Shown: piece after piece, positions 1 through 14,500 of the stretch
Layout: each line of letters begins with the position of its first letter
Numbering within the stretch: position 1 is the stretch's first letter
Assembly (NCBI GenBank): GCA_019648995.1
Contig: BLXT01003273.1
Coordinates: 1,524,128 to 1,575,868 of the forward strand
Length of the DNA stretch: 51,741 nt
Origin: Plakobranchus ocellatus
Lineage: Eukaryota > Mollusca > Gastropoda > Plakobranchidae
Direction: 5' to 3'
Notes under the pieces: generated by a model
Databases searched by the model: none
The model's input: the letters and a program-made list of their open reading frames with translations, nothing else
What the model was told of the DNA's origin: nothing
Program-made: the position numbers and the translations under genes

Positions 1-2300
1 AGAATTTCTTGATATAAAAGCATGGCATGTTATGCATGTGATGATTTTTGGAAGTTTTCTTTCACCAAATTTGAATTTATACTATTTTTTTTTTAGTGAA
101 ACCTGTTATGAAAAAAATTGGACTTATGCTCCTTACCTAGTAATCTGACATTAAAGATTCTAAGAGGGCCTGGTAATTTAAGAGTAAACTCAGTCCAAGC
201 AGAGACTTTTTGGCATTTCTATAGAGAAGATCATAACAAACTGACACCTTTTTAATCAACTATTATGAACTTTTTGGTGAGGAAAATAACTATAACTAAT
301 GATAACAAGAAATAATTAAAAATGCACTATGCCTATGAACCAACTTAAATAATTTCAACATGTATGCATAGTTTATGTTACTAATCTTAAAATTATGAAT
401 TAAAATTTTCTTCTGCAGAAAATTATCACAGTTCTACCAGAATCGGTACAAAAGGAGGCAAAGTCAGATTTATTCATTGAAGACTCCTAAGATTTATCAT
501 AGTCCCAACATTTTTGCGTTTTGTTAAACTTAGGCAAGCAAAAAGAATGTTAAAAAATGTTGGTTTTATGATCGCATTATAATTATTATGGTTTTTTTTT
601 TCTAGCAGTATTTTTTTTCTTAAATGACACACCCTTCCTTATAAATAGAACATATTTATGAAAGTTGGTTTCCAAATTGAATTTTTGAGGAGGGCTGGAA
701 TTTCTAATGAAAATTTTTTATGGTAAATATATATCCCTGGAGCCTGTCTGATGAATTTATAAAGATAATCTATTTTAAAAGCCCCTACCTCAAGTTTCTC
801 ACCACCCTTTGGATGTATGGATTGGTTAACTAAGTGAAAAAGAGGTCTTTGGAAAGCTTTTCTTCCCTTTCTATTTTTTTGTCTCTTTTGGAAGACAGGG
901 GAGAGTGGATTTCATGGTAAGCAAAAAGAAGAAAATCTAACAGTAAACAGATACTATTTTCTTTGAAATCCTGCTGTTTGAAAATAAATTTCAGTGTCAG
1001 TGACTTTCACTTTGTTATGTAATCAAGATAATTGCATTTATAAGTGTGATGTGATTTGAAGGAGTTCAATGTGAGGGAAGACAAGAGAAAGTCATAATGA
1101 AAAATGATGGCAGACAACATTCACACCAACACAAATGTCGGCCACACCAAGCAATGTCTTAAAATCCACAGGTTTTGGTGGGAAATAGTTGCGAAAGAAG
1201 ACTTATATTCGTCTTAGATAAATTCAAAGGTTAAAAAAAAAAATAAATTTTAAAAAATTGTAGAGCTAAAGCAACTTCAAAATATCAACATCAAAGCCTT
1301 CTGTCACAGCATCATAAAATAAAATTATTGTGATTAAACAGTAAAGAAATTTGGTTGTGCATAGGGAATGAGAGCTCTATGCATGTGACAGTTTGTTCCA
1401 TGCTATTTCATAGTCTACACACACATACATGCAAATGAAATTAGCAAGATTGAATTTCACAATTAGCAGTACAAAGAATTGATGTTTGTCCCCATAAAAT
1501 GAGAAAATGAGAATTTTTTTTGGAAAATTATGTATAAAGGGACAGGTATGATGATCAATGATGTTGATATTTTAGTCTAATATACTCGCATAACGTTTCC
1601 ACAGCTTGCTATTGTTTGATATCTATTGTTCCCAATGTTTCAAATCTGTTTCTTCATTACTTTTTTTTTTTCTATTTTTAAATGTCTCAGTTAGCAGCAT
1701 TTTTTTTTAGTTTTAACCCAATAATTTACAGCAAGCTACAGCCACAAATAAAAAAATAATAATACTGGTTACTTACACTTTTGAAAATGATTCTGCATAT
1801 TGCAAAAATAACGATCTTCCTTTTTTTATCATTATTCTATTAAAATACGAACAGCAATTCCCCCCACTTTATTTAAGTAGACATTTCCATACATCTCTAA
1901 TGATCTGCAGGCTTACAATTTTAGGGGAAAGAGTTATGAGGGCATAAGGAATCTGCATACTTTGTTTTTTGGCAAAAAAGCCACCTAATCTCCTGTACGA
2001 CTTTTGTTACACCTAGTTCCAGAATCTGGAATTCTAGATCAAAATGACAATGAAGACAAAAGACTTTAAAAAGTATATAATTTGTGCAAAGAGAAAAGTT
2101 GGGTCAATGCAAACAGAAGATTTAAAATATATATGGTACATACATTGATAGAAAAGGCTTTTTTTACAATTACTTTCAAATACATTTGCTTTGCTTGCAA
2201 GAGAGATGTACAGAAATACCAAAAATCCATTGATAGCCAAGAGAGAACAACAGCTGTACAAACCAGTCAAAGGTTTAGAACAGTGACTCTCATCACTGAC
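1..2300. other. NFYA intron (leftmost part), no gene seen
   Basis: AT-rich DNA with many A and T runs. I searched the minus strand for the NF-YA A2 helix codons (YLHESRH) and did not find them, so this is read as part of the intron after NFYA exon 7. Nothing else is recognisable. Confidence 0.6.
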
Positions 2301-2567
2301 CTTACGTTTCCGTATGACTTTTCCTGTGCTCTCCAACTTTGCCCGCGCTGCTCTTCGCTTTAAGATTCGGTGGTATTGTTTGGCATTGACATATAAAGGT
2401 TGGGAATCATCATCAGGGTCTTCTGCAGCAATCTGTATCCTTCCAGGTGGTGGCTGAGCAGAGTTGCCAACTGAAGTGTTAGTGGCCGGGCTGGACTGCT
2501 GAGCACCACTATTGTTGCTGTTTGTGGTGATGATTGTGGTTGTAGCAGTAGACCCAGGGATGGATGA
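2301..2567 (-). CDS. NFYA: NFYA coding exon 7, A1 helix of the CBF-B/NF-YA domain
   Basis: Encodes 89 residues, phase 0 at both ends (acceptor TCTTGTAG, donor CGTAAG|GTCAGT). A Ser/Thr/Asn-rich stretch is followed by RIQIAAEDPDDDSQPLYV, then NAKQYHRILKRRAARAKLES and TGKVIRKRK. The A1 helix is essentially identical to other animals. The linker is as long as the vertebrate one (GKIPKERR) but differs in sequence. The next exon should begin KYLHESRH and is outside the window. Confidence 0.95.
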
Positions 2568-5500
2568 CTACAAGAGGAGAAAACAAATTAATTTATAGTA
2601 GCTCTAGAATAAGGAGCTTACCCATTTTAAAGATCAGAGAAAAGAATTATTCTCTAAAATGTGGAGAGAAAAAAACTAATAGTATTTAACAGAATGGTCC
2701 TCTACTAACATCATTCAAAACACGTGAAAAGAAAATGTAGTGCTTCATTCATCTCGACACGAAAAATTTGTTGAAGATATTTAAGAACTTGGTTGCCTTG
2801 AGCAAAAATCTTTGTTTCCAGACCCAGGCTAAGTGAACTGTTTGTACAGCTTTAGATTATGAGGCATTTGAAGCTTTTCACAACACAAGAGGAGTTCATA
2901 TTGTCATTTGGTGTGTTTGCTATGTCTGGCTAAGTGATGAAAAAAATAAAGCATATTTATGGTTGAATGGGGCCAGATGTTAGATTGTACAACCCACATG
3001 CTTATAAAGTGAAACAGTATAGACTTTATTTTATCTTTTTTTCCCAAATTCAAGACCTTAAGACAGCAGAATCTGCTTACAGCAAACCTGGGAGACCGAG
3101 GAAAGGGACGCCAAGCTTTTATGTAAAAAAAAAAGTAACATATGTAACCCAAAAAAAATTTGGAACATTCAAAGAAAGTATTAAGATCCAAATAGTCATC
3201 AATCATAGAGAAAATAAGAAGAAATAAAACCAAAAAATTTAAGTTATTGAAAAGTTGTTTTTTTTTCTAGAAGCCAGATTTATATGCTCTGCGCATCACA
3301 AACCCTAAAGAAAGAGGTTTTTAAATGGTATACAAAAAAAGAAGCCTGCAAATAGAAAGAGTGAGCAAGGCAAAAGGATAGGTATATATAAAACCATATT
3401 GATTCTTGTAAATTAACACACAGACCCAAGAACCCTACAGTTAAAGACATTGCAGAGAAAATATCAGAAAGAGAAATGAGGGTTGAAAGAAAAAAAAATA
3501 GAATTAAAAAAACCCCAAACCTTTTGTATTTGACTAACGCAATCAAAAAGTATAAGATTTACAAGTCATCATTTTGTGAACATGACAGCTCTGCAACTAT
3601 TCAAAGTTTTAAAATCTTGAAATTTTCACAAAATTTGGAAGGAAAAAAAATTACCAAAGACTCCCCATTCACTAAAGTCTGTTGATGAGAAGTGTGTTCT
3701 TGTTCCACATGATTTTCCACTGCTGTAGATGTGTTCAGATCTTGTGGGTTTGTAGCTTCATTGGGTTGATTATGATTAACACCTGGAGAACACAAAAATT
3801 CAAGGTATATACAAAAAAGAGAAACTTTAGACTGCATTATTTTGAGGAGAAGTTGGATACTTTCAGGTTATTCTGTTCTATATTTTAACTGTGTAATCTA
3901 GTCCTATGACATCAGTTCTGCTTGGCAGGTTTAGATAGCCTGACAGACTGTATGCATATTTAGAGATGCCAACTGGCTCTAGGGAAAAAGCCCAAACTTT
4001 TTCTTGACTGTAGCTATAGCGCCCCATACCATACCAAATGTCATATTTACAGGTTGCTCTAATCAAACATTTTACACATCAATTGGCAAAAAAATCTTCA
4101 CTGGGTTTTAAAGTTGTATTCATTCTGGCAAATTTAAAGAATGAGAAACATTGGTTTAAAACTGTTTGCTCCAGCTGAGTGATATTAGCCAACATACATT
4201 AAATCCAGGCTGCAAGTAAGATTGCAGATAAAATGTGGCTCTTTTTATATCTTAAATTCTCATTCTGAACGAGAAGACTTATTTAGAAAGTAATCTATAA
4301 TTTGGAATTTCCTTTCTTTCAATATCAACCCAAACTTGATTTAGATCCTTGGTTGAATTTATGATCTAAGTATTTTCAGAACTTAAGAAATCAGTAATCA
4401 AAACATCTAGCTGGCAATTTTCAGCAAGATCTCTCTAAATCTTGTAAATCTCTAGTTTTAATCTAGGTCTGGATCTCATAACTAGGCCTTCCTTTTTTTT
4501 TCTTTTAGACCATAATTATGTTTTAGATTTGGTTCAAGATCTAAACCTATCAGGGATGCCAATGGCTTCTGAAACAAAGCAGGAAACTTATCCGTTTGCC
4601 CAGTAGATAGATAGAAAATCAATTGTTAAAAAAAAGAAAGAAAAAAGAAGGCAACAATTAACAAAAAGAAGACCCATTACCTATAAAAGTAAAAGGCCAA
4701 AAGTCGGAAATCCGATTTAAATTGGAAAACTGGCATCCCTGATCTATAGCTGTAACAAATTGCATTATATTTCGCTCTCTTTTGCTTAAATACATAGCTC
4801 ATGTCTAGCGATTATAGTAATCAAACTGATTTAAGTATTTTAAATATAGATTATGTAAGCCTTTGGCAAATAAATGTCTCAATGTCTAGACAAAGAAGAC
4901 ATCAAATTTTTCATTCCATGTATCACAACTAAAAAATTAATCAAAGTACTTAAGATGGGTCCAAATTGGACTTAACTAACTAACAGTTATTGTATTGATT
5001 TGAACAAAGGAAGAATAGTTAGAATTAATAATATTCATTCACTATATTTACAATATTTAATATTGTCTATAATTCAGGAAATAAAATGGCGGCCATCTTG
5101 TTTCCAAACTTGAACAATTACATGGAGCAGTTTGATTTGCACTGGTTCCTTCCTTGAATTCCTAATTAGATGAAAATTTCAGACTGGAGGCCTGCTGGAT
5201 GGAAATTTATTTGAAAAATCTGAAATTCTACTACAAAGGTTGAAAAAGCCAGAAATTTGACAAAAACCTGAAATTTAGCATCTCTGAAATATGTTTAAAT
5301 TGGGCTGAAATTTTTAACAACTTCTAATTTTTGTAACAATTTACAAACGGTTAAATGCATAATGTGATAACTTTATTTAAATGTCAAAACAGCCAATAAT
5401 GTACACAGAAGGTAAAATAGTTAAAGTTGGATACGGCAAAATGACAGACAAAATAAGAGAAAAGACAAAAGAAAACATTTATGATCATTTCTTGGTACAC

Positions 5501-8500
5501 TAAGATCATATCATACTTAAAAAAAAAAACCACATGATTTTTTTTTTATTTTCGAATTCTTACTTGAGTTTTGAGAAAGCTGCAACTGCTGCTGCTGCTG
5601 CTGTTGCTGAGCCGCTAAAATTCCGTTGCCAGCCATGTTTGCATCTAGTGCTGTGTTGCCAAACACACCTGCAGGCTGCCACACAAGTCCACCTTCTGTC
5701 TGCACAAACTGACCAACCATAGGTGTCTGCTGTACTTGCTGCTGCTGGGCCTGGGCTAACAATTGCTGCAACACAGAATTATATAAAGATAGACCTCTTT
5801 ATTCTACTTTTGTTTTACAGTTTTCGTTAACTCTCCAACCATGGTCCAAAATCCAGATTTTGTGGTCTGTTAATTGGCCAATTTTTAAAGACAATATTCT
5901 CTACCCGTAAATTGTCTACCGGTCGGCAAAATAGACATTACAAAAAAGGAGATCTAACTTCCTTATTTCTGGATCACATTCAATTTCAATGCAAAACACA
6001 TTGGCTATTTGCCATCAATCTGTGAGCTTCAAATTCAACAAAATGACTGGACTAGTGCTATATCATCTTCAGAAAGGCCTGCCTGCAAATAACAGAACCA
6101 ATTTATTTGCTGTTTTTTTTTAACACTAGAATCTGGTGAATTAGATGATAAATTTTATTTACCCCATGCTGATCTTTCAAGTGATAGGCCCACTAGCTTT
6201 GAAGATTCATACCTAGATCTAGTCTAGATCCAGGCACTCAAGATCGTGACTCTAGATCAAGATCTAGTAAAACTTGGATGTGGATGTAAATCCTACAGTT
6301 GTCAAAGGTTAGATAGAATAAATTGACAAAGTCTCTGTTTGTGTTTCCATGTTTGAGTATGGAGAGTGGCAGGTGATTGTTTTTATCACGGAGACTTGTA
6401 TTGCTACAATTTTCCTTTTTCTCATCTCTTGATGCTGTATTCGTAATCACAGTCATCTTCTTTATATATAACTATATTATATTTTCGTAAACTAGATAGA
6501 ATTTGCTATCTGTTTAAGGCATTCTAGACTAATTTTGATAAGTGAGAGAGAAAAATCAAGTAACAGGTCAAGGTCATGGTAAACTTTTATTTTATTTTTT
6601 TTTAAACATTTTTTTCTTTCATCAGTCTCTCTAAATTTTCTAGTTTCAGAAAACGTATACTTTTAAAGGTGTATTTCAACTTCTTTATTCACATGATGTA
6701 GGTTTTTGTAGACATATATCAAAATCCATAAATAGCCCCCACAGTACAGCATTTTTATACAGCCACGGTTCGAGGGTTAATATGCAGCAAGGATGATGAA
6801 AAACAAACAAGAATATTGTGGAGGAAGGGGAGAATCTGTTATGCTGCTGATCTTGCCTTAGATCTTCATCACTGGCAGGAGCAGATGCCATATAAAAACT
6901 CAACTTTGGATACTGAAATCACTTCTGTGAATTTTGTTGTAATTAAATCTGCATTAAAAAAAAAACAAAAAACAAACAAACATATGCTTATCAGTGCAAA
7001 ACTCTTGTATTCTTTAACTTACTTGTTGCAAGGGATTTACATGACTTGCAAGCTGATCTGCACCAAACATCAAAGGCATCTGTGGTAAGATGAGAAAAAG
7101 AAAATGACACACTCAACAAACCAATTTAATAGATTTATATGCTATAGAGAGAATTATGAAATCCATTCAAAGAGTGCAATTCTCAAAACTCAATGTAAGT
7201 ATCCGAGACTGTGGCAAAATCTTGCAACATTTTTAAGTCTCAAGACCTCTTGAGAGAAAAAAAAACTGAACTTAGTGCCTAAGATATTTACCTGTCAGAT
7301 TTTTACTTTACTTACCAAATGCTAATGCATTTAGAGCAATCATTAAAGATGTACAATTTTGGCTTGAACATATTGCAAACAATGACAGCACATTTGCTGA
7401 CACAGAGGTTTAGAACATCTAAAAATCAAAATTTATGGACATCAAACAAAATAAGAGTAAGCAAAAGTAGACAGAGTAAAAATTTCATTGAAAGTCTTAA
7501 CTCATGGGAACAGGGTACCTAAAGCCTCACAGGGTTAGTGAGAACAGATAAGGCACCTGTTCCATAGACAAGGCACCTAAAAGAGATAGAATGGCAAGTA
7601 ATGGTGCAGTTGTGAATTTTTGTCTGCCAATCCTTTTCAGCAGTTTGTACCCCCACACACACAAATTTTTTGTTCACCTGTCTTGAATAAACATTTCAAA
7701 AGCAATTTTTTAAAAAAAGTTTCTTAATGTTATTAAAGAGGGTTTTGACGCTAAAAACAGAGATCTTAAAATGTTTGTGTGAACAATTAAAAAAAAAACA
7801 ATAGAAAAATGGGATAGGAGGAGTAAGAAGGAAAAGGGCAAATCAAAAGAAAAGAAAAGGAAAAAGATGAAGAAGTTTGTCTATTGTGACTTATAGCTGG
7901 TTCAATTCAAACTTCTTGCCTAAGCTGGGGCAGATATACTGGAGTAGAATCATTCCTGAAGATTGAAGAACAAGTTTGGGTTTCCTAGAAATCCTACTAG
8001 AGAAATAAAATGAACCTTACCGACAGCAAAGTAAAAGAACATATGAGTAAATTTAACATTACTCAATAGATGATTGCACTTATACTAGCAATATCACGAT
8101 TTATAATTTTTTAATTTAACTCTACAATTAGTGTAGCTATTACAGCTGGTTATGTTCTTTGATCACATGACCGTTCAGTGCCAGAATTTCCACCCCGCCT
8201 GAGGAATAACATAGAGATCAAATTAAGCCCTATAAATACACCCATGTTTTTATGTGGCATAACATCCTCTGGAGTTCCATTTCTAAAAGAATATATATTT
8301 ATTTCAAAAGATGAGCTATCTTGCGGGACCAAAAAAAAAAAAAAAGTTTTTGAGCTGATGGCAGATTCCACAAACATGAACTGAGGTTGTCCCATAAATA
8401 TCCAATTTTTCAATTTTTACAAATATGCAAAAACTATACAAGACTGGAACTTAAAAAGCTGGAGTCTTGCTTTGGAAATCAATAATGACAATGTGTCTAG

Positions 8501-11500
8501 GAATTTAGATCTAGATATGTACCTACTAAAAATAAAATAAAGTTTAAAATGTGAAGGATCCTAAAACCTCCAATATTTTTTTTCTTTGAAGTATTAAAAT
8601 AGAAATCTAGACTGTGGTACCAATCCCACAATTAATTCAGACTCTAGATTTGTTGTAAATTAGGCCTACACCCAACAAAAGCTCATTTCCATAAATTTCA
8701 ACTACTTTTTTCAAAAAGGTCTATTGTAGGGCCCAATTTTTTTACTTTTTTAAAATGGGGAATGTTATTAATACATCTATAAATTGATGATATGTTTCTA
8801 GCATTTAAAAAGATTGGGCAAAAATGCAGGATTTTCCAGCAAAATGCGGGTCTACACCTTTTGCTGTATGCAAAAGCAATCATTTTCTATACTATAGTAG
8901 ATTTACAGCTGATTAAACAAAGAGGCAGCAGTGTGGTTTTGTACAGCTTAATGTAAAACCTCACCAGCTGCTGTATGATTTGCCCATTAGGTCCCTGCAC
9001 ATGCACCAATTGGCACGGCTGACCACCTGACTGGAGAGACATCATTTGCAGTTGCTGTTGTTGCTGAGTGGGCATATGAACTGCCTGGAGTTGACCATTG
9101 CTCTGAAGTTGGAAGCACACCTGAGGGGGAATTTATTTGCAAGTGTGACCATGAACTCAAAAACATAAAAACTGCATTCAAAACTAGATGCTTATTTTTC
9201 AGTCCCAAAAGATATAAAGTGTTTTTTCTCTCATTAGGTTAGTACTCTGTAAAATCAACAGTTTGATCAGGCACTAATACCAGTATCTTTCACTGTAAGT
9301 GGTGCATGACATGGAACAGGAAAACTATTTATATGTTCATCCTCTTGCACAAGTTAAAACCATGTTAAAGATAAGTCACTTTCTGAATTTTTTTTGTCTT
9401 ATATTATAGTGGTCTGATAAACCTTTTCAGTGACACTTTCATATCCTTAGTCCCAAAAGTGTCTTACACAGATATAAGGAGATCAAATATAAATTTTAAT
9501 AACCTGCAATAGTTTGAATACAGAAACTGCTTGAACTGTTTTAAAAGAACAATGGGTGTAAATTATATGAAAGTTGTACCAAACTAGGCTGTGCAATGAA
9601 TATGCTCAGAAAAGAAAACAGTGCAATGTAGGCATTGATCACATGGCACTGAATACACTTGCGTGCGTTCACCTGTGTATGAGGCTAGATCCACCAGTAT
9701 TGTTTATATGCCATTGCTCTATTTTAAATACTAATTGCAAAAATTCAACATAATATAAATTATATTTAGTATAAATATGTTTGATTGATAATGAACAAGT
9801 TTCCCTTTAGAAGCTTAAAAAGTTGCTCAAAATAGTTTTTGTTTACTTTGTATTCATGTTTCAGCCATGAGTACGTTTTTTTATCCTTTTGAAAGTAACA
9901 TGGCAGCAAGTCAATTTTCTATCATTAGTTTATGTGTATTGAATTAAGCTGTTTTATTAACCAGTGTCTTATTTAAGCAAGACAAAACCCTCCAAACCTA
10001 TCTCAATGTAAAATAATAATTCTAAACAAAACAATGCAAATTCTACACCGCTGAAATCTCATGAATAACATGATTACCGTCCATTTTGTGTAAAAACATA
10101 AAAGCCCCAAAACACTGGAAAAACAAATTACAGAGTTTTAACAGATGCAAAAAAAAAAAAAAACCCAAAAAACAACCAGATTTTGTTTTACTACTGCATT
10201 CATAAATGTAAGCCAAGGTTCTAGATTTCGGTGAAATCTTTGTTTTTGCCCTGATATTGTGACAAACAATCCTCAGACAAATTAATAAGGCTAAGCCTGA
10301 GTAATTTGTAATGTACTGGAACAAGTGCCTTATACTTTTTTTGAAGGCCAAACAGCTATTTCCATTCGCTTTACCTTCCAAAACAACATGGCTGCACCCA
10401 TAAGCAGTAAATGTTAAAATGTCCTCCTCAATCGAATTTTCCTTGCTATGTTGAATGAAGTATTCTTTGGAGGGTTTTTAATGCACTTTAATAGATTCCT
10501 ATGAGTTAAATAGCACTGTGAAATTTTGTTTACCTGTTAAATAATGTGCAAAGTTCTTTGCATGGGTGGACTTAGCATTACTCTAGCAATTAAGTTAGAT
10601 GAAAGTAAAGTTGGGCAATTATGATAAATTCGTCCAGTGAATGTTCTTGGCAGAACTCACTACAACAATACATTCATGGATGATTTTTAAATCGATTGTG
10701 TGATTTCATACACTTGAAGTGTTAAGGAATAAATACATTGATTAAGAACATCACAATGCTATAGATCTAAAGTTATTGAAGACATGTGAGAAGTGTTCTT
10801 AGAATGGCAATTTTGTCTGTCCAAGTAACATGCCTGACACTTGTTTTACCTTTTGTTAATTTTTTATTTGTTGTTGTTCCTCACAAAGATCATGATTCAA
10901 GTATTTCAACTGCATTATAATTCCATACATGTATTAGATGACAAAAAATAACACATTGAAGATCCACTTTTTGGCCTGTGGCATTCCATGTGTTTTTCAC
11001 ATTATTGGCAGATATTATAAAGTCTCATACTCTTTCTTAAAATTTTTATCACAAGTATGTGGCAAATTGCAAGGGTTATTATTTAGACGTATTTATACTA
11101 GTATATGGAGGAATCTGGATTTAGAAATGCTAAATTAAGTAATGCTGGAATTAGGACCATGTTTGTCCATGCTTTTATGGAAACATTCCACACAAAAATT
11201 TTGTTTAAAAAATTATCTTACTGATTGACATTCTCTTTTCCTTAATAATTTTCTTTATGTACTGCCCTCTCCTAGTCCTAGTCTTATTTGTCAGGATGCC
11301 TGGTGGTAAATTAATTTTTTTTTTCTAATAGAGAGATAAAAGATAAAAGAAAAAAGGAAGTCTTTGTCTATTTATGTAGTGTAAAATTCATCATGATTAA
11401 TAACTTGTATTTCATTAATTTTGATTTTTAACAGTTTTTTTTTTCATGGTGATTTTTTGGGAAATAAATCAAGCATAGATATTCAGACTTGCCAGGCTAA

Positions 11501-14500
11501 AATATCAGAAAACAGGACTGAGCCCACCAAAAAAACAGGATTTTGAAGCAAAAAAATCAGGAGCATGTTAAGGAACATACCTTAAGGACAAAAATAGAAG
11601 CCTAAAGGCTAGATCTCATTGCAGTTCAGTGAAGGGGCCGTGAAAATTAATGCTATATATAGTTCACACCCTTGATGAACCCGGTGAAATTTAAAAAATT
11701 TAAAATGATAGATTAATTTTTTTTTCAATACTCCTTGTATTTGTTGTTATAAAAAATCATTAAATTTATGTTTTAAATCATGATCACTAACATTCACAGG
11801 TAAGAAAGGTGATGATAATGAGTTCCTTTAATATATTCTCTTTTTTGTCTTTCCATTTATTGGGTAGTAATTGGGATTAATAAAGACTTTTTTTTTATTA
11901 TTAACAAAATAATCTCTTGAGATCTCAAAATCCTGATCAACTACAGTTACAGGTTAGGCAAGCTATAATGGTAATGAATTTATTTGAGATTTTAGGTAGG
12001 CCTAATGCAATTGGTATTTTTTTTTCTTCAATTATAGATCTACTTCAAATAATGATCACCAACTCTAACAGGCAAGACAGGCTATGATGATTAATTTGTT
12101 TGGGACCAGTTTTCATTAGAAATCTATTATGTTCTCATTGGCCGTTTTTTGGGGTTTTTTTGCCAACAGTCATACGTAAAATTAATAAACATGTAATAAT
12201 AATTCTGCCCAAATCTACTGCTATAAAAATCACCTGGCCCTGTGTCAAATCATAGAGCTAGCCTACCGACACTGACGAGAAAGGCAGATGATGATAACAA
12301 TGAATTCCTTCCTAATCAGATATCTTCACTACAAGTGCATTTTCTAAAATTATAGGATAGGCCTAAATCTACTTTAAATTATGCTTGTCAACGTTAACAG
12401 GCAAGGCAGTGGATGATGATGGATTCTGTTGCAATCCTTTTTTTTTCATCCTTCCAATAATTATGATTGCCAAAACTTACCAGTGTTTTTTTTTGGTAAG
12501 GAAATTCGGCAGGAAATTCCCTTATCTGATAGAGGGCTGGCCCAGCTCGTAATTAACAATGGCCTATGGCGGNNNNNNNNNNNNNNNNNNNNNNNNNNNN
12601 NNNNNNNNNNNNNNNNNNNNNNNNNNNNNNNNNNNNNNNNNNNNNNNNNNNNNNNNNTTCTTATGATATATAACTCTAAGTATCAGTGATATTATGGGAT
12701 ATTGAAAAAAATTGACAACACTATCTCAGCAGTGGGACTACAACTAGATCTAGATCTAGATCTACATTCAGATTCATCATCGTCGGAAGAGTCTGAGTAG
12801 CCCATCACCTTCTCCCTCCTCTACATCAAAATTAATATCACTTTCATCACCAATTTCAACTCCAACATCATCTACAGGGCTACCCTCATCTTCATCTTCT
12901 TTATAAGTCGATCTTTCTGTCAGTTGCGAGAGCAAGTTGAAGGTCATTTTGAAAAAATCATTACTTGGTAACCATTCATTCAATTTGAGAACAGTAAACG
13001 GAAAACTCTTCAAGCAACAGAAACTATTAAGGCCCAGCCATTGTAAAGAAAATAAAGGTGCTCCCGCCAACACCCATAAGGGGCGGTGGCGGGCGATAAC
13101 GCTTTTTATCAGTTAAGTTAAGATATATACATTGTATTGCCGATGAACATGAAAATATTGCGTATGTAGGCCTAACACGCTTTTGTTCTTGTGCGTGTGA
13201 GATTAAATATTACGGCATATTCTACTTTGTTATCGCCAATGCTCACAGGTAAGGCATATATGATCATTGATGCCACTGAATTTCTTTGAAGTATGTACCC
13301 TGATTAATTGTTTTTTCTTTTTTTTTCTCCCGGCATGCTCTTATTAAAAAAAAAAAAAAAAATTTAACCGTTTTCAAAACTATAGGCCCTATGCCTTGGT
13401 CTATTTTGTTTCATGACTGGCACTAAACAGTGTTGGTAGGAGATGACAATGAATGTCCAGGTCCTGAGATCATATAAACAATGATCAAGGTCTGGACTTG
13501 ACTCTAGATCTATGATCGCTAAACCCTAATGACACTGGAATTCTAAAAAGTAAAATGGAGAAAACTCATCCCTTCCTATTTCATCTAATTCTTTGATTTT
13601 TGTTGATATCCTTGTGCTTTGTCTTGAAAAACAATTTTTTTTTTGGTTTCTTTTAACTCTGGCAATCATGATGTGTCATGAACAAGACAAATAAAAGGGT
13701 TAAAATAATCATGTGCATGTTTGAGATCTAGATCTACACTAGTATGGATTGTGCTGGGCACAGGTCATTCACACTATCCTCTGTAGATTTTAAACTTTAC
13801 TGTTCACACTTGGCAACTGACGGCCTACTTTGCAGATTTACCTATTCATTAGATGAACGGCATTGGTTGAAGCACCATCTCAACCGGCTCTGCGAGTATC
13901 AAGATTGCTCAGTTGACTTAGGCGACCAAATATTATTTGTTTAAAGTGAAAAAGTGTTTCACCAGTTATTTCTCTTTCATTTTAAATCTCACCAGAAAAA
14001 AAAAAGTTGATATCTCAATGCCTTACACCAGAATATCAAGAAAAATCGGGATTTCTTACTTTAAATCGGGAAATCGGGAGAAAGATAGTTTCTTAAAAAA
14101 AATTCAGGAGACCTGGCATGCCTACATATTATGTATACTTCTTTATATTTCAGGTGTTCATTTTATTGTATTTAAGTTTTTGTTTGTCACTATCTCATTC
14201 CTCATGTTCTTGATTGATATTACTCCATTATAAATTTTAAGATTTTGAGCAATCATCAAGGTCTGAAATTTACATACATGAAGGATTAAATGTTGCTCTT
14301 TAAGACCTGTGTAGTGTAACAAATGTCAAAAGAAAATGAAAATTTGACATTAATGTTACTATTTATAAACAATACTGATGGACTTAGCCATATTGGACTT
14401 TAAATTTCAATGTAGATAGTAGATGAAAACAATTGAACTGGAACACTTTAGTCAAGATAGGAAATTATTTCAAATCTTTTTCTATTTGCCATCATACATG

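Larger units (their letters stand above)
11780..13290. repeat. Degenerate tandem units inside the inverted-repeat transposon
   Basis: Related units start near 11788, 11940, 12058, 12265, 12388 and 13232. Each carries a version of CAACNNTNACAGGCAAGGCAG, then a GATGATAAT-like run and GAATTC-like bases. The same core appears inverted at 41085-41815. Confidence 0.7.
11484..14125. mobile_element. Inverted-repeat transposon with internal tandem repeats, copy 1 (nested insertion)
   Basis: This segment interrupts repeat C: ATATT is present once at 18500-18504 in the uninterrupted copy and on both sides here (11479-11483, 14126-14130), a 5-base target duplication. The ends are imperfect inverted repeats, CAGACTTGCCAGG at the left and CCTGGCATGCCTAC at the right. 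Inside are five or six degenerate units of roughly 110-150 bases with core ACAGGCAAGGCAG followed by ATGATGAT. An 85-base gap lies inside. A minus-strand frame at 12777-13073 is noted separately. No transposase was recognised, so it is probably non-autonomous. Confidence 0.8.

Noticed and set aside
1..2300. Search for the NF-YA A2 helix exon
   Set aside because: No minus-strand sequence compatible with YLHESRH codons was found, so the exon is placed outside the window.
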